Positions 33,121 to 41,182 of a DNA stretch of 64,000 nt are shown in pieces. Origin of the DNA: Sphingobacteriales bacterium 44-15. GTDB lineage: Bacteria > Bacteroidota > Bacteroidia > Chitinophagales > Chitinophagaceae. Location of the stretch: positions 124,001-188,000 of the forward strand of contig MKWG01000043.1 in the NCBI GenBank assembly GCA_001899685.1, in the 5' to 3' direction. The translations under genes were made by a program, and so were the position numbers. Positions within the stretch are counted from its first letter, which is position 1; each line of letters starts with the position of its first letter. The notes beneath the pieces were generated by a model. That model searched no databases. It was given only the letters and a program-made list of their open reading frames with translations, and was not told where the DNA came from.

Positions 33121-34092
33121 TTATAGTTTAAATAGTTTTTTTGCATTTTCATAAAGAAGTTTTCGTTCCATTTGTTTATTGCTGGAAAATTTCCTGATGG
33201 TCTGTATATCCATGGCGCCGGAACATTTGCCCGATGCCACTGTTCCGAAAGGATCTTCACAATCACTGCCGTATACCAGCTTATCCTGGTGCTTTTCCAG
33301 GAAAGCCCTGGCATGCGCTTCATCACGGGTAAGGGCATTCAATCCTGAGCCTGCAGAAAGGTCGCCATACATATTTGGATAATCGCTCAGGTAGCGGTCT
33401 GTAGTACCGCCGGGAGTAACCTCTCCCTTAGGGTACAATACCGACTGATCAGCATGATTTTTATCAATATTAGCCCACCAGGTTTGTGCATGACCGATAA
33501 AATTCACTTTGGGATATTGTTCCAGTATTTTGTAAAAACGGTCGAAGCCGTAATTGTACATCCCGTGCTGCCAGTGCATTAATACAGGGACATCATACTG
33601 CTGCGCCAACTGGTATATCTTATGCATTTCAGGGGAGTCGCATTCCACGCCAAATTTCAATTCACCTATTACCACAGCGCCCATCTTCAGATATTTTTCA
33701 ATCTCGTAAGCAGCATCAGTTGCATCCGGCACGGCACAGGCGCCAAACCTGTAATGTTTCTTATGCTCTTTGGCAAATAAATAACATTCTGCATTACCTC
33801 CCGCCTGCGCCTGCAATCCATTGGATACTCCCTGGTGGGTGGAAGCAGTATTGGCAGGCCTGCCCGAAGGAAGCAGGATAGTAGTGGTGACCCCCATCGC
33901 CTCCTGGTGCGCTACCATCTGTTCGTCTGTCCGTGAGTGATAGTGAATATGCTGATGGATATCAATGATCGGCTCTTTTTTCTTTGCCGCAGCATCAGCA
34001 ATAATGTCAAAGGGCATAGCGCTTCCGATAGCGAGAATGCCTGTACGTGCCAGGAACCTGCGGCGGGAACTGCTATGGGATATGTTACTCAT
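33121..34092 (-). CDS. Tat-exported metal-dependent amidohydrolase
   Basis: The 323-residue protein carries a twin-arginine leader (SSRRRFLARTGILAIGS) and then a TIM-barrel amidohydrolase, starting with IDIHQHIHYHSRTDEQM. Its H-x-H pair is the first metal-ligand motif. Later ligands can be placed in VLMHWQHGMYNYGF and NFIGHAQTWW, and the catalytic Asp in YGSDCEDPFGT. Family members hydrolyse amide, ester or decarboxylation substrates, often of lactones or hydroxy acids. The target is not shown. The gene is in one unit with the dehydrogenase-type gene that starts one base after it. Confidence 0.88.
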   Translation of the reverse strand: MSNISHSSSRRRFLARTGILAIGSAMPFDIIADAAAKKKEPIIDIHQHIHYHSRTDEQMVAHQEAMGVTTTILLPSGRPANTASTHQGVSNGLQAQAGGNAECYLFAKEHKKHYRFGACAVPDATDAAYEIEKYLKMGAVVIGELKFGVECDSPEMHKIYQLAQQYDVPVLMHWQHGMYNYGFDRFYKILEQYPKVNFIGHAQTWWANIDKNHADQSVLYPKGEVTPGGTTDRYLSDYPNMYGDLSAGSGLNALTRDEAHARAFLEKHQDKLVYGSDCEDPFGTVASGKCSGAMDIQTIRKFSSNKQMERKLLYENAKKLFKL

Positions 34093-34134
34093 TAATTAAT
34101 TTATTTTAAAAATGAACAATCTGTTTCAAGCTCC

Positions 34135-34203
34135 GTCAAACGTGAGAGGTGAGACGTGAGATGTTGTGCATCATGTCTCGCTTTTCACTTTTTCACGTTT
34201 GAC
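34135..34203. repeat. Word hairpin of the GTCAAACGTGAGA type
   Basis: The left arm (34135-34161, starting GTCAAACGTGAGA) pairs with the right arm (34175-34203, ending TTTCACGTTTGAC). The outer 11 positions match exactly and the inner part partly. It sits in the 121-base gap between the esterase fusion gene stop (34214) and the amidohydrolase start (34092). Confidence 0.7.
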
Positions 34204-34213
34204 ATTTCACGTT

Positions 34214-36919
34214 TCACCTATTCTCCATTGCCCCCTGCCAGCCTTCCGGTAATTGCAGCGACCATACATCATTTACCAATGGCGGCGTCATCCCTCCGGC
34301 TATCCATATTTTGTCTTTAAATACAAAGGCAGAAGGCTCATGGCGCTCTTTCCATACCGGGAACGAAGCATATTGCTTCCATTCTTTTCCGTCTTCCGTG
34401 TACCACAGGTCAGACCAGTTTTTATAAGGATTGCCCGACCAGCCGCCCATTACCCATATCCGGTTGCGATACACTACACTGGAAAACCAGACACGCTCAT
34501 GCCAGGGCGCCGCATCACAAACCTTTGTCCAGTGCACACCATCTTCAGAGCTCCATACATCGTTGAGCGCAAAATACCCCGGAACGTAATTGCCTCCACC
34601 AAACACATATATTTTTCCATTCAGCACTGCAGCCTGGTGATATGCGCGTGGCGGCCACCCGGCATCTGCTGTCGCCAGCTTCCAATCCTTACCATCCGAC
34701 GTATACCATACATCGTTTTTTAAACTTTTCTGATCACCGAAATAATAATCTTCCGTTCCTCCGAGCAGCCACAGCTTTCCTTTAAATACCACCACGGCGG
34801 CGGCGACCCTCGGCGACCATGCCGCTGCACTGGTTGCCGCTTTCCATTTTTTTCCATCTTCAGACGACCATACCTGGTTGCTTGCCGAATGTCCTTCAAG
34901 CCTTCCCCTGTACCAGCCGCCCATCATCCACATCTTATTTTTAAATACCACAGACATAGCCAGATCGCTGTGAAGCCACGGTGCATTATCCGTCACTTTC
35001 TCCCAGTCTTTTCCATTGGCAGAGCTCCATACATCCCGTGGCGGCGCTTCATAAGAATTGAACCAGCCGCCAAGTATCCACATCTTATTCTTAAAGACAA
35101 CTTCTCCCTGCGAATCCCGGGGTTGCCAGGCTGCACTCGGCTGCTCCAACACCCAGCCGCCATGTTCCGGCTGTAATATTTTCATAATTTCCTTTGCCCA
35201 TAATGCATAGGTTCCGGCTGTATAATGGATACCGTCCCCGACAGCGTATTGCTTCAAAAGGTATTCTCCGTCAGTGATCTTTCTATTCAGATCAATCAGC
35301 AGTACATTCTTCTCTTTTGCCAAAGCACCGATAGCAATATTCAGATCTTTAATGTTGCTGTTAAATGTTTTCGGATCAATCGCCCTGTAATTGTCAGCAA
35401 CATAAGTCACTGCATTCAACACCGGTATTATACCTTCGCTGCGCAAAGTATCCACCAGGATAGCAAGATTACTGATAATAGTTTCCCGGAGAATATTACG
35501 GGCCAGGTCATTCACTCCTCCTTCAATGAAACAAATTTTTGGTTTCAGATCAAAAACATCATTCACCCTGTTGATATAGCCTTCCGTAACATCACTTCCG
35601 ATACCTCTGTTGGCTACATCCGTTCTTTTTAATATGGTATCCCAATGACCGCCCTCTGTCAGTGAATTACCAAGCATCACAATATTTTTCTGATCCTTTT
35701 GCAAGGCAAACAGTTCCATCCTTTTGAAATAATGCGGGTTGTTTAAGAAAGAATAGCTCGCCTTTGGTTGGGGAGCCAGCCCAAATACACTGTCGATGAA
35801 ATGATAGGCCTGCCACCTGGTCTCAAGTGGAAAATCATGTTCACTATCCGGGTATCGTACCCGGATATTTCCGGGCACATTCAGGAAACCGTACACTTCC
35901 GCTATACGGGCTATCCCTTTTTTTACACCGGATAGATTGAAGTTGGCATCATTTACAGGAGAATTAGAAAAGAAGGCTCTCGGGGCCAGCGTCGCTATCA
36001 CTTCATCAAAGTCAAAAGGGACCTTATCCGGGTCAAGACTATATTTATCCCTTATCAGCGGCATATATCTGTCCTGCGCCCAGGGCCATAATTTGCCGCC
36101 GTACTTTTGAGCGGCAGCGGCATCCCCGTTAAAATAATCATGCATTAAAGTCCACCCGCAACTGGACACGATCACTTTTAAGCGGGTATCAAAAGCGCCA
36201 ACGAAAATTGCATTATGGCCTCCCAGGGAATGACCGATCACACCAATCCTGCCGGGATCAACATCCGGTCTTGACTGAAGCAGGTCAATACAGCGCATAT
36301 TGTCGAATATGCTTTTCATGGTACCCGATTGATAACGGTCAGCCTTAAAATCATAATCTTTCAGATCGCCGAAGCTTGGGTAATCCGGGGCTATCACCAC
36401 ATATCCTCTTTCAGCAAGCTCTTTGGCATAAGCCCTGTTGGATAAGGATCCCTGGCCATCCACTATTCTTTTCCCCAGTTCCCCGGTAGGATGCAGGGCA
36501 AGCATGGCGGGCAGCTTTTTCTGCGCGCCCCGCTGCACAGGAACGTATAAAAAAGCAGGAAGCGTTTCGTTGACCGCTACCGTAAACCGGATATTATAGC
36601 GGGTATAATTTTTTGTGCTCAGGCTGTCGAGTACCTGTATATTGAAGGGAGGTAAATGTTCTCTTTCGGGCAACCTGCCCATAGCCTCCTGCATGCTATC
36701 CAGTATCTGCAGGCGCCTGGTCTCCCATTCCGCTGCAGTACGAACATGAGCTGTCTTACCGGTTTTATCTATATAAGAAAGCAAAGCGGCGCCCGGTAAG
36801 CTGTCTGTTTTCTCTTTTATATTTCCAAGAGACAGAGCCGGTATCAGCAATATCATAGCAAATGCGCTCATAAACATTATACCGGTGAACCCCCATCTGT
36901 TAAAATTGCTTATGCTCAT
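34214..36919 (-). CDS. Three-domain secreted protein: alpha/beta hydrolase, SGNH hydrolase and Kelch-like propeller
   Basis: The 901-residue protein combines three parts. After a signal segment, residues about 60-395 are an acetyl-xylan-esterase/dienelactone-hydrolase-like domain with nucleophile Ser in VIGHSLGGHNA near 231 and His in YPDSEHDFP near 360. Residues about 412-590 are an SGNH/GDSL esterase, with IVMLGNSLTEGG, GGVNDL and GDGIHYT (catalytic Ser, Asn and His blocks). Residues about 590-895 contain five or more Kelch-type blades of the form FKNKMWILGGW...DVWSS.DGK.W. Deacetylation or de-esterification of a glycan bound by the propeller is a plausible role, but the order of the three parts is rare in my experience. 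It is 12 bases downstream of the GH-like gene in the same direction. Confidence 0.85.
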   Translation of the reverse strand: MSISNFNRWGFTGIMFMSAFAMILLIPALSLGNIKEKTDSLPGAALLSYIDKTGKTAHVRTAAEWETRRLQILDSMQEAMGRLPEREHLPPFNIQVLDSLSTKNYTRYNIRFTVAVNETLPAFLYVPVQRGAQKKLPAMLALHPTGELGKRIVDGQGSLSNRAYAKELAERGYVVIAPDYPSFGDLKDYDFKADRYQSGTMKSIFDNMRCIDLLQSRPDVDPGRIGVIGHSLGGHNAIFVGAFDTRLKVIVSSCGWTLMHDYFNGDAAAAQKYGGKLWPWAQDRYMPLIRDKYSLDPDKVPFDFDEVIATLAPRAFFSNSPVNDANFNLSGVKKGIARIAEVYGFLNVPGNIRVRYPDSEHDFPLETRWQAYHFIDSVFGLAPQPKASYSFLNNPHYFKRMELFALQKDQKNIVMLGNSLTEGGHWDTILKRTDVANRGIGSDVTEGYINRVNDVFDLKPKICFIEGGVNDLARNILRETIISNLAILVDTLRSEGIIPVLNAVTYVADNYRAIDPKTFNSNIKDLNIAIGALAKEKNVLLIDLNRKITDGEYLLKQYAVGDGIHYTAGTYALWAKEIMKILQPEHGGWVLEQPSAAWQPRDSQGEVVFKNKMWILGGWFNSYEAPPRDVWSSANGKDWEKVTDNAPWLHSDLAMSVVFKNKMWMMGGWYRGRLEGHSASNQVWSSEDGKKWKAATSAAAWSPRVAAAVVVFKGKLWLLGGTEDYYFGDQKSLKNDVWYTSDGKDWKLATADAGWPPRAYHQAAVLNGKIYVFGGGNYVPGYFALNDVWSSEDGVHWTKVCDAAPWHERVWFSSVVYRNRIWVMGGWSGNPYKNWSDLWYTEDGKEWKQYASFPVWKERHEPSAFVFKDKIWIAGGMTPPLVNDVWSLQLPEGWQGAMENR

Positions 36920-36931
36920 GTTTCTGGAAAT

Positions 36932-39154
36932 TTAAATTTTTATTTCTACCACCTCATATTCCTCAATAACCGGCAAGATAAAAGAAACTGAGTTTGTTTT
37001 CCGGTCAAATGTTATACTCTTTTCAAGCCAGAGGGCCTTTATACTTTTTACTTTTCCCTCCAATAATAATTCAATTTTTATATTGGTACAGGGAATGATT
37101 TTCTGAATAGGTCTCACCATGCCGGCAGTAAAATTGATCAGGTAAATAAAAAAAGTATTCCCGTTTCTTCTTACGTTCACTTCTATGGAAGAAGGAGCAT
37201 TCTCTACCCTGACAACCGGCCTGCTTAACCGGGCTGCAAGATTTAAAACAAGCTGATAGTATTCAGGAAAATGAAATTTATCCAAAGATCCACCAAATGT
37301 GCCCGCAAGATAAACGGATCTTCCTTTACCGTAATTATTTTCAATGATGAAAGGAACATCAGAAGCTTCCGGTTTGCCGGCATAGCTTCCTGCGAGGGGC
37401 TTACAGAAAACGGCAGGCGTTTTTGCTTTTTCCTGTGCTTTTAATTTCAAGCCATAGGTGGGAGCATAAGTAAAGCTTTGACGGATTGCTGCAAGCGAAA
37501 AATGTTCAGCATCTTTCAGGGAAACATAATCGTAATTAAGGGGCCCGAAAACATCTCCGGTATTTTCTATCCCGAAAACATCTTTCAGCCGGAAATTATC
37601 AAGCTTCTCCCCGTTCTCATCATACAGAGATGTTTCAAAAGAGGCAATGATGTTACCGCCATTGCTTACAAAATCCTTTACTTTATCCGCTTCTTCTTTA
37701 GTAAAACAGGGGGCATTGGGAAAAATGATGAGGTCATATTTATGCAGGTCGTTTTGCAGAGAAGCTTCATCAAGCACATCAAAAGGAAAATGATTCCTGG
37801 AAAGCCCGTCGTAAAATCCATAAAATTCCTCTTCGAGGTTGCCGCCTCTTTCTGCGCTCATCGCTTTGGTAAAGTCGGTGAGGGGAACAGAAGAACCTTT
37901 ATAATAATTACTTGCCTGCTGCGGCCAGAGGAGCGCGATCCTTGCTGCTGATGTTGTTTTGAAAAAAGGTCCTGGATTTTTTTTGATAAAAGCATTATAC
38001 TTTTTGATTATACCCATCTCTTCTTTATGCAAGCGCGGTTCATCGCATACTGCGAGCCATACGTTTGCCTGGTGGGTAATGGTCTGGCTGTAAAGTATAC
38101 TGATCTCCCCGGGGGCAAGCGTTGACCGCGCCCAGGGACCCTGTTTTGCCGCGTTGAATATCACCGTTGGCTTTCCTCCTGCCTGGGTCTCGAGCAGCTT
38201 GGCAACGGCGCCCGGCTTATAAATTGGCTCTGATAATGCTCCGTATAAGAATCCTCCTTCTGCTCCCAGTATATCGCTCTCCTTAATAATTTTCCGGTTA
38301 TCTCTTCCCGTAGGCCAGGTAGCGCCCAGCGTACTGCTGTTCATATAAAACAGGAGCTGCGGATCAGCTTCCTTCAGGATAGCATCCGAATCTTTTAAGA
38401 AACGCACAATGCTGTCTGACTGGAATTCAATGAGGTCTTTCCAGTCGGCCCCGGTACGGAGGGCAGATAATTTTGTCTTGGGGCGGATCTCCTTTTTATA
38501 TTTCTCCTTAAATAACCTTTTACAATGGTCGCAATAACAGGTATTAGAAAAAAATATGGGACCATCAAAGAAAACTCCGTCAATGCCGCAGGAAGCCAGC
38601 TTTTTTAAGGTGGTGAACACTTCATCCCTCCAGGGGCTGTTGATACAAAAGGAAGAATCTATGCCGTAAACATGCTCAATGGGCCCTCCATCATCCTGGA
38701 TCTGCTGCCACTCCGGATGCTGATCCGCATAAGAAGACGCGATGGCATGCACATTATAGTAAATGATTACTTTGATGTTTTTTTTATGCGCTTCATTAAG
38801 GTAATCTCTTAAAGTATCAAAATTGACTTCTTTACCTGTGAAAAGATTGTGGTTAGACAAAAAAGACGTCCCCGGTGAAGTGCCGGTAAACGTGGTAAGG
38901 TGTTCCATATTGGCACCCAGATCACTCAATAGTTCCGCCTTCTCTGCAAATGCATATCCTTCTTCCAGTTCAACGATCCTCAGAGGCTCTCTTTCCCACC
39001 ACCGCTCTCCGGTCTTGTTTGCGGAAAATTGATCACCGGCAGCTTTTTCAAATCCGCTGATAAAGGTAGCCGGAACAATAGCCCAACCTGCCGCCACAGT
39101 GCCTGCAGTTCCTATAAACGACCGGCGGTTTATATGTTGAAGCTCCTTTTCCAT
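36932..39154 (-). CDS. Tat-exported glycoside-hydrolase-like protein with beta-galactosidase trimerisation-type domain
   Basis: The 740-residue protein starts with a twin-arginine leader (INRRSFIGTAGTVAAGWAIV). A TIM-barrel-like region follows with YYNVHAIASSYADQHPEW, CGIDGVFFDGPIFFSNTCYC and FYMNSSTLGATWPTGRD. A second domain at about 470-640 (DLIIFPNAPCFTKEEADKVK and VSNGGNIIASFETSLYDENG) resembles the glutamine-amidotransferase-like trimerisation domain of GH42-type proteins. No GH family number can be assigned with confidence. Catalytic carboxylates are probably among D and E of the GVFFDGP and AEGGFL regions. CYCDHCKRLF, a CxCxxC motif, may bind a metal. It follows the ceramidase-like gene by 34 bases and precedes the esterase fusion by 12. 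Confidence 0.8.
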   Translation of the reverse strand: MEKELQHINRRSFIGTAGTVAAGWAIVPATFISGFEKAAGDQFSANKTGERWWEREPLRIVELEEGYAFAEKAELLSDLGANMEHLTTFTGTSPGTSFLSNHNLFTGKEVNFDTLRDYLNEAHKKNIKVIIYYNVHAIASSYADQHPEWQQIQDDGGPIEHVYGIDSSFCINSPWRDEVFTTLKKLASCGIDGVFFDGPIFFSNTCYCDHCKRLFKEKYKKEIRPKTKLSALRTGADWKDLIEFQSDSIVRFLKDSDAILKEADPQLLFYMNSSTLGATWPTGRDNRKIIKESDILGAEGGFLYGALSEPIYKPGAVAKLLETQAGGKPTVIFNAAKQGPWARSTLAPGEISILYSQTITHQANVWLAVCDEPRLHKEEMGIIKKYNAFIKKNPGPFFKTTSAARIALLWPQQASNYYKGSSVPLTDFTKAMSAERGGNLEEEFYGFYDGLSRNHFPFDVLDEASLQNDLHKYDLIIFPNAPCFTKEEADKVKDFVSNGGNIIASFETSLYDENGEKLDNFRLKDVFGIENTGDVFGPLNYDYVSLKDAEHFSLAAIRQSFTYAPTYGLKLKAQEKAKTPAVFCKPLAGSYAGKPEASDVPFIIENNYGKGRSVYLAGTFGGSLDKFHFPEYYQLVLNLAARLSRPVVRVENAPSSIEVNVRRNGNTFFIYLINFTAGMVRPIQKIIPCTNIKIELLLEGKVKSIKALWLEKSITFDRKTNSVSFILPVIEEYEVVEIKI

Positions 39155-39188
39155 TCTCCGGGCATTAGCTTTAAAATAATTGAATAGA

Positions 39189-41036
39189 TTACTTTACAGG
39201 TACCAGCCTCACTTCTCTCAGATCAAACACTGAGCCGCTCTCCTTCCCGGAGTCTGCTCCCAAAACAAAATCCACTGTTCCTGCAGGCAAACGAAGCGTA
39301 CCTGCTTTCTTGGTTTTATAAGTAAACCACGATCCGGTCTTATCTGTTTGAGCTTTTAGTTTTTTATTGCCATATTGCAACGTAAAAGTTTTGCCTGCTT
39401 CTTTATCCGATACGGAATATTCGATATATACATCATACTTGCCTGCCTTTTCTATGTTCGCTTTCCACAACGCCTGGTCCTTTGCATCAAACCAGCCGAA
39501 TGCTTTCCACTCCGGCATATATTTGATACGCTCCCCTGCCGTGCCAGCCAACCAGGAAACCAGGCGATAGGATCCGTCGGCTTCTTTTTGAATGGTCTCC
39601 TGGCGATTGACGGCAGGTCTTTCTTCTTTAAATGCGGAAGGCATCAGCTCGCCTGCAGCATTCACAATAAGGTCTTCCACTTCAGGTGCAAAAGGCGATG
39701 GCTTATTGTACCAGTACATACTGGTCTCGCCTTCGTAACCACCTTCCTTTATTACACGGCGGGAAGCAATATAACAGGGGACATCATTGGAATAGCCGTT
39801 GACCCAAAGCTGCTCCGCGCCATATTCATCTTTCAGCCGGATGGAATAATCCACTACCACTTCGCCGCCCAGGTTCACCATCGCCATCTTATTATCGAAA
39901 TTCCACACCTGAACGGGATAGTCGAGCGTTGAAGGGATCGTTTCTCCCCTTTCCACTCTTTCCAGTGCAAGACGGGCATTATATCCTTTTATAGATTCAT
40001 CTTTTGTCTGTGCTATCAGCTCATTCACATCCGGTACTTTTGAAAACGGCAGCCTGATCCATTTCATTTTTCCCACGGGGGGAGCATTCAATGGCTGCAA
40101 CTGAGCTGTCAGTAATTTATCTACGTTATCTGCAATTTCTTTACCATGCTGCTGAACATTCTCCAGCGTTCCCCTTGGCGAAGGGTTGGCATCGCCTGCG
40201 CAGCCCAGTGCGATCAAAGCTGTTGCGCCGGGATGCCTGGCTTCAATGACCCTGTGCGCTTCAGCGATCCAGTCACCGTGAATTTTATGCATATCTCCGC
40301 CGAGCGTTGTCCCATGACAGGCATAATTAACGAAAACGCCTCTCAAAGTACCATCCGGGTCAGTAATTTTCAGGATAGGCAGGGCTACATCCACGGGGCC
40401 TCCTTTTGTGCGGCGGTTAGCTGCAAACAGCGCCTGTCCCTGTCCCCAGGCTACAAGGGCAGGTTTCCTGTTATTTAAAGCAGCCACCGCCACGTCTTTT
40501 AATTTTTGGGTAAGCTGCTCTGTATATTGCGTAATATGGATCAGTTGGCTGAGCGCTAAAAGCGAATCAGTGAAATTACCATTCCGGTATTGTAATATAT
40601 TGATCAGGTTGCCTACTTCCGGCCCGCCGTGTGTATGAGAAGCGCAGATGGCGACCTGGGCAGGATCAATTCCTTTTTCTTTGGAAAGAAAATCAACAAC
40701 CTCTTTTGTAATGCGCCAGGGTATCCCTACCAGGTCTACCGTGATCAGCAGGGAAGGATGCTGCCCGTCCCTGCCAAGCGCAAGCGCTTTTGCCGATATA
40801 GGCTGCAATACGCTGTCGGCTTCTGTGCTCAGCCTGGCTGCATAGCCGGCCATGCGGATAGGAAACCCGGGTGTGATGTCTATACTCGCAACACCTGCAT
40901 CCACCGTTGACGGCTTATTTATTTTTTCCTGGGAAAAAGAAAATTTTCCCGGCAGGAAAACGGCTGCAAAAGTTAAAGCAATGCACAGGCTATAAACACT
41001 TTTCCGGGTTAAGGCAATCATTAATGCTGGCTTCAT
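39189..41036 (-). CDS. Neutral-ceramidase-like amidase with C-terminal beta-sandwich domain
   Basis: This is the longest (615 residues) of three paralogues in the window. The ceramidase N-terminal fold is shown by VASIDITPGFPIRMAGYAAR, SHTHGGPEV near residue 135, YACHGTTLGGD near 240, LGGEVVVDYSIRL near 392 and NDVPCYIASRRVIKEGGYEG. These correspond to the zinc His pair, the catalytic His/Asp region, and the later Glu and Tyr ligands of neutral ceramidase, which cleaves the N-acyl bond of ceramide. Residues about 500-615 form a separate carbohydrate-binding-like sandwich (KAGKYDVYIEYSVSDKEAGK). True ceramide hydrolysis is not implied; a bacterial glycan- or lipid-derived amide is equally possible. 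It has a signal peptide. Confidence 0.88.
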   Translation of the reverse strand: MKPALMIALTRKSVYSLCIALTFAAVFLPGKFSFSQEKINKPSTVDAGVASIDITPGFPIRMAGYAARLSTEADSVLQPISAKALALGRDGQHPSLLITVDLVGIPWRITKEVVDFLSKEKGIDPAQVAICASHTHGGPEVGNLINILQYRNGNFTDSLLALSQLIHITQYTEQLTQKLKDVAVAALNNRKPALVAWGQGQALFAANRRTKGGPVDVALPILKITDPDGTLRGVFVNYACHGTTLGGDMHKIHGDWIAEAHRVIEARHPGATALIALGCAGDANPSPRGTLENVQQHGKEIADNVDKLLTAQLQPLNAPPVGKMKWIRLPFSKVPDVNELIAQTKDESIKGYNARLALERVERGETIPSTLDYPVQVWNFDNKMAMVNLGGEVVVDYSIRLKDEYGAEQLWVNGYSNDVPCYIASRRVIKEGGYEGETSMYWYNKPSPFAPEVEDLIVNAAGELMPSAFKEERPAVNRQETIQKEADGSYRLVSWLAGTAGERIKYMPEWKAFGWFDAKDQALWKANIEKAGKYDVYIEYSVSDKEAGKTFTLQYGNKKLKAQTDKTGSWFTYKTKKAGTLRLPAGTVDFVLGADSGKESGSVFDLREVRLVPVK

Positions 41037-41059
41037 GCTAATATGGTTTGTTAAATGAT

Positions 41060-41180
41060 CATTGTTGTTAAGTAATAGGTTTAGGCTATGGGCTATGGGC
41101 TGTCAGGTTTATCGTTTGTCGTTTCACCATTCACCTGCCAATTGCCCACGGCTGATAGCTAATAGCTGACTGCTCTCTCC
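41060..41180. repeat. TATGGGC / GCTGATAGC word cluster
   Basis: The gap between the haem-containing dehydrogenase stop and the ceramidase-like start contains GGCTATGGGCTATGGGCTG, CGTTTGTCGTTTCACC and GGCTGATAGCTAATAGCTGA. The last can pair partly with the first through the TATCAGC-type word. No gene is present. Confidence 0.6.
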
Positions 41181-41182
41181 CA

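Noticed and set aside
33120-33338. N-terminal extension of the haem-less dehydrogenase-type protein
   Set aside because: It overlaps the end of the amidohydrolase gene; the lipoprotein-like signal begins at 33119.
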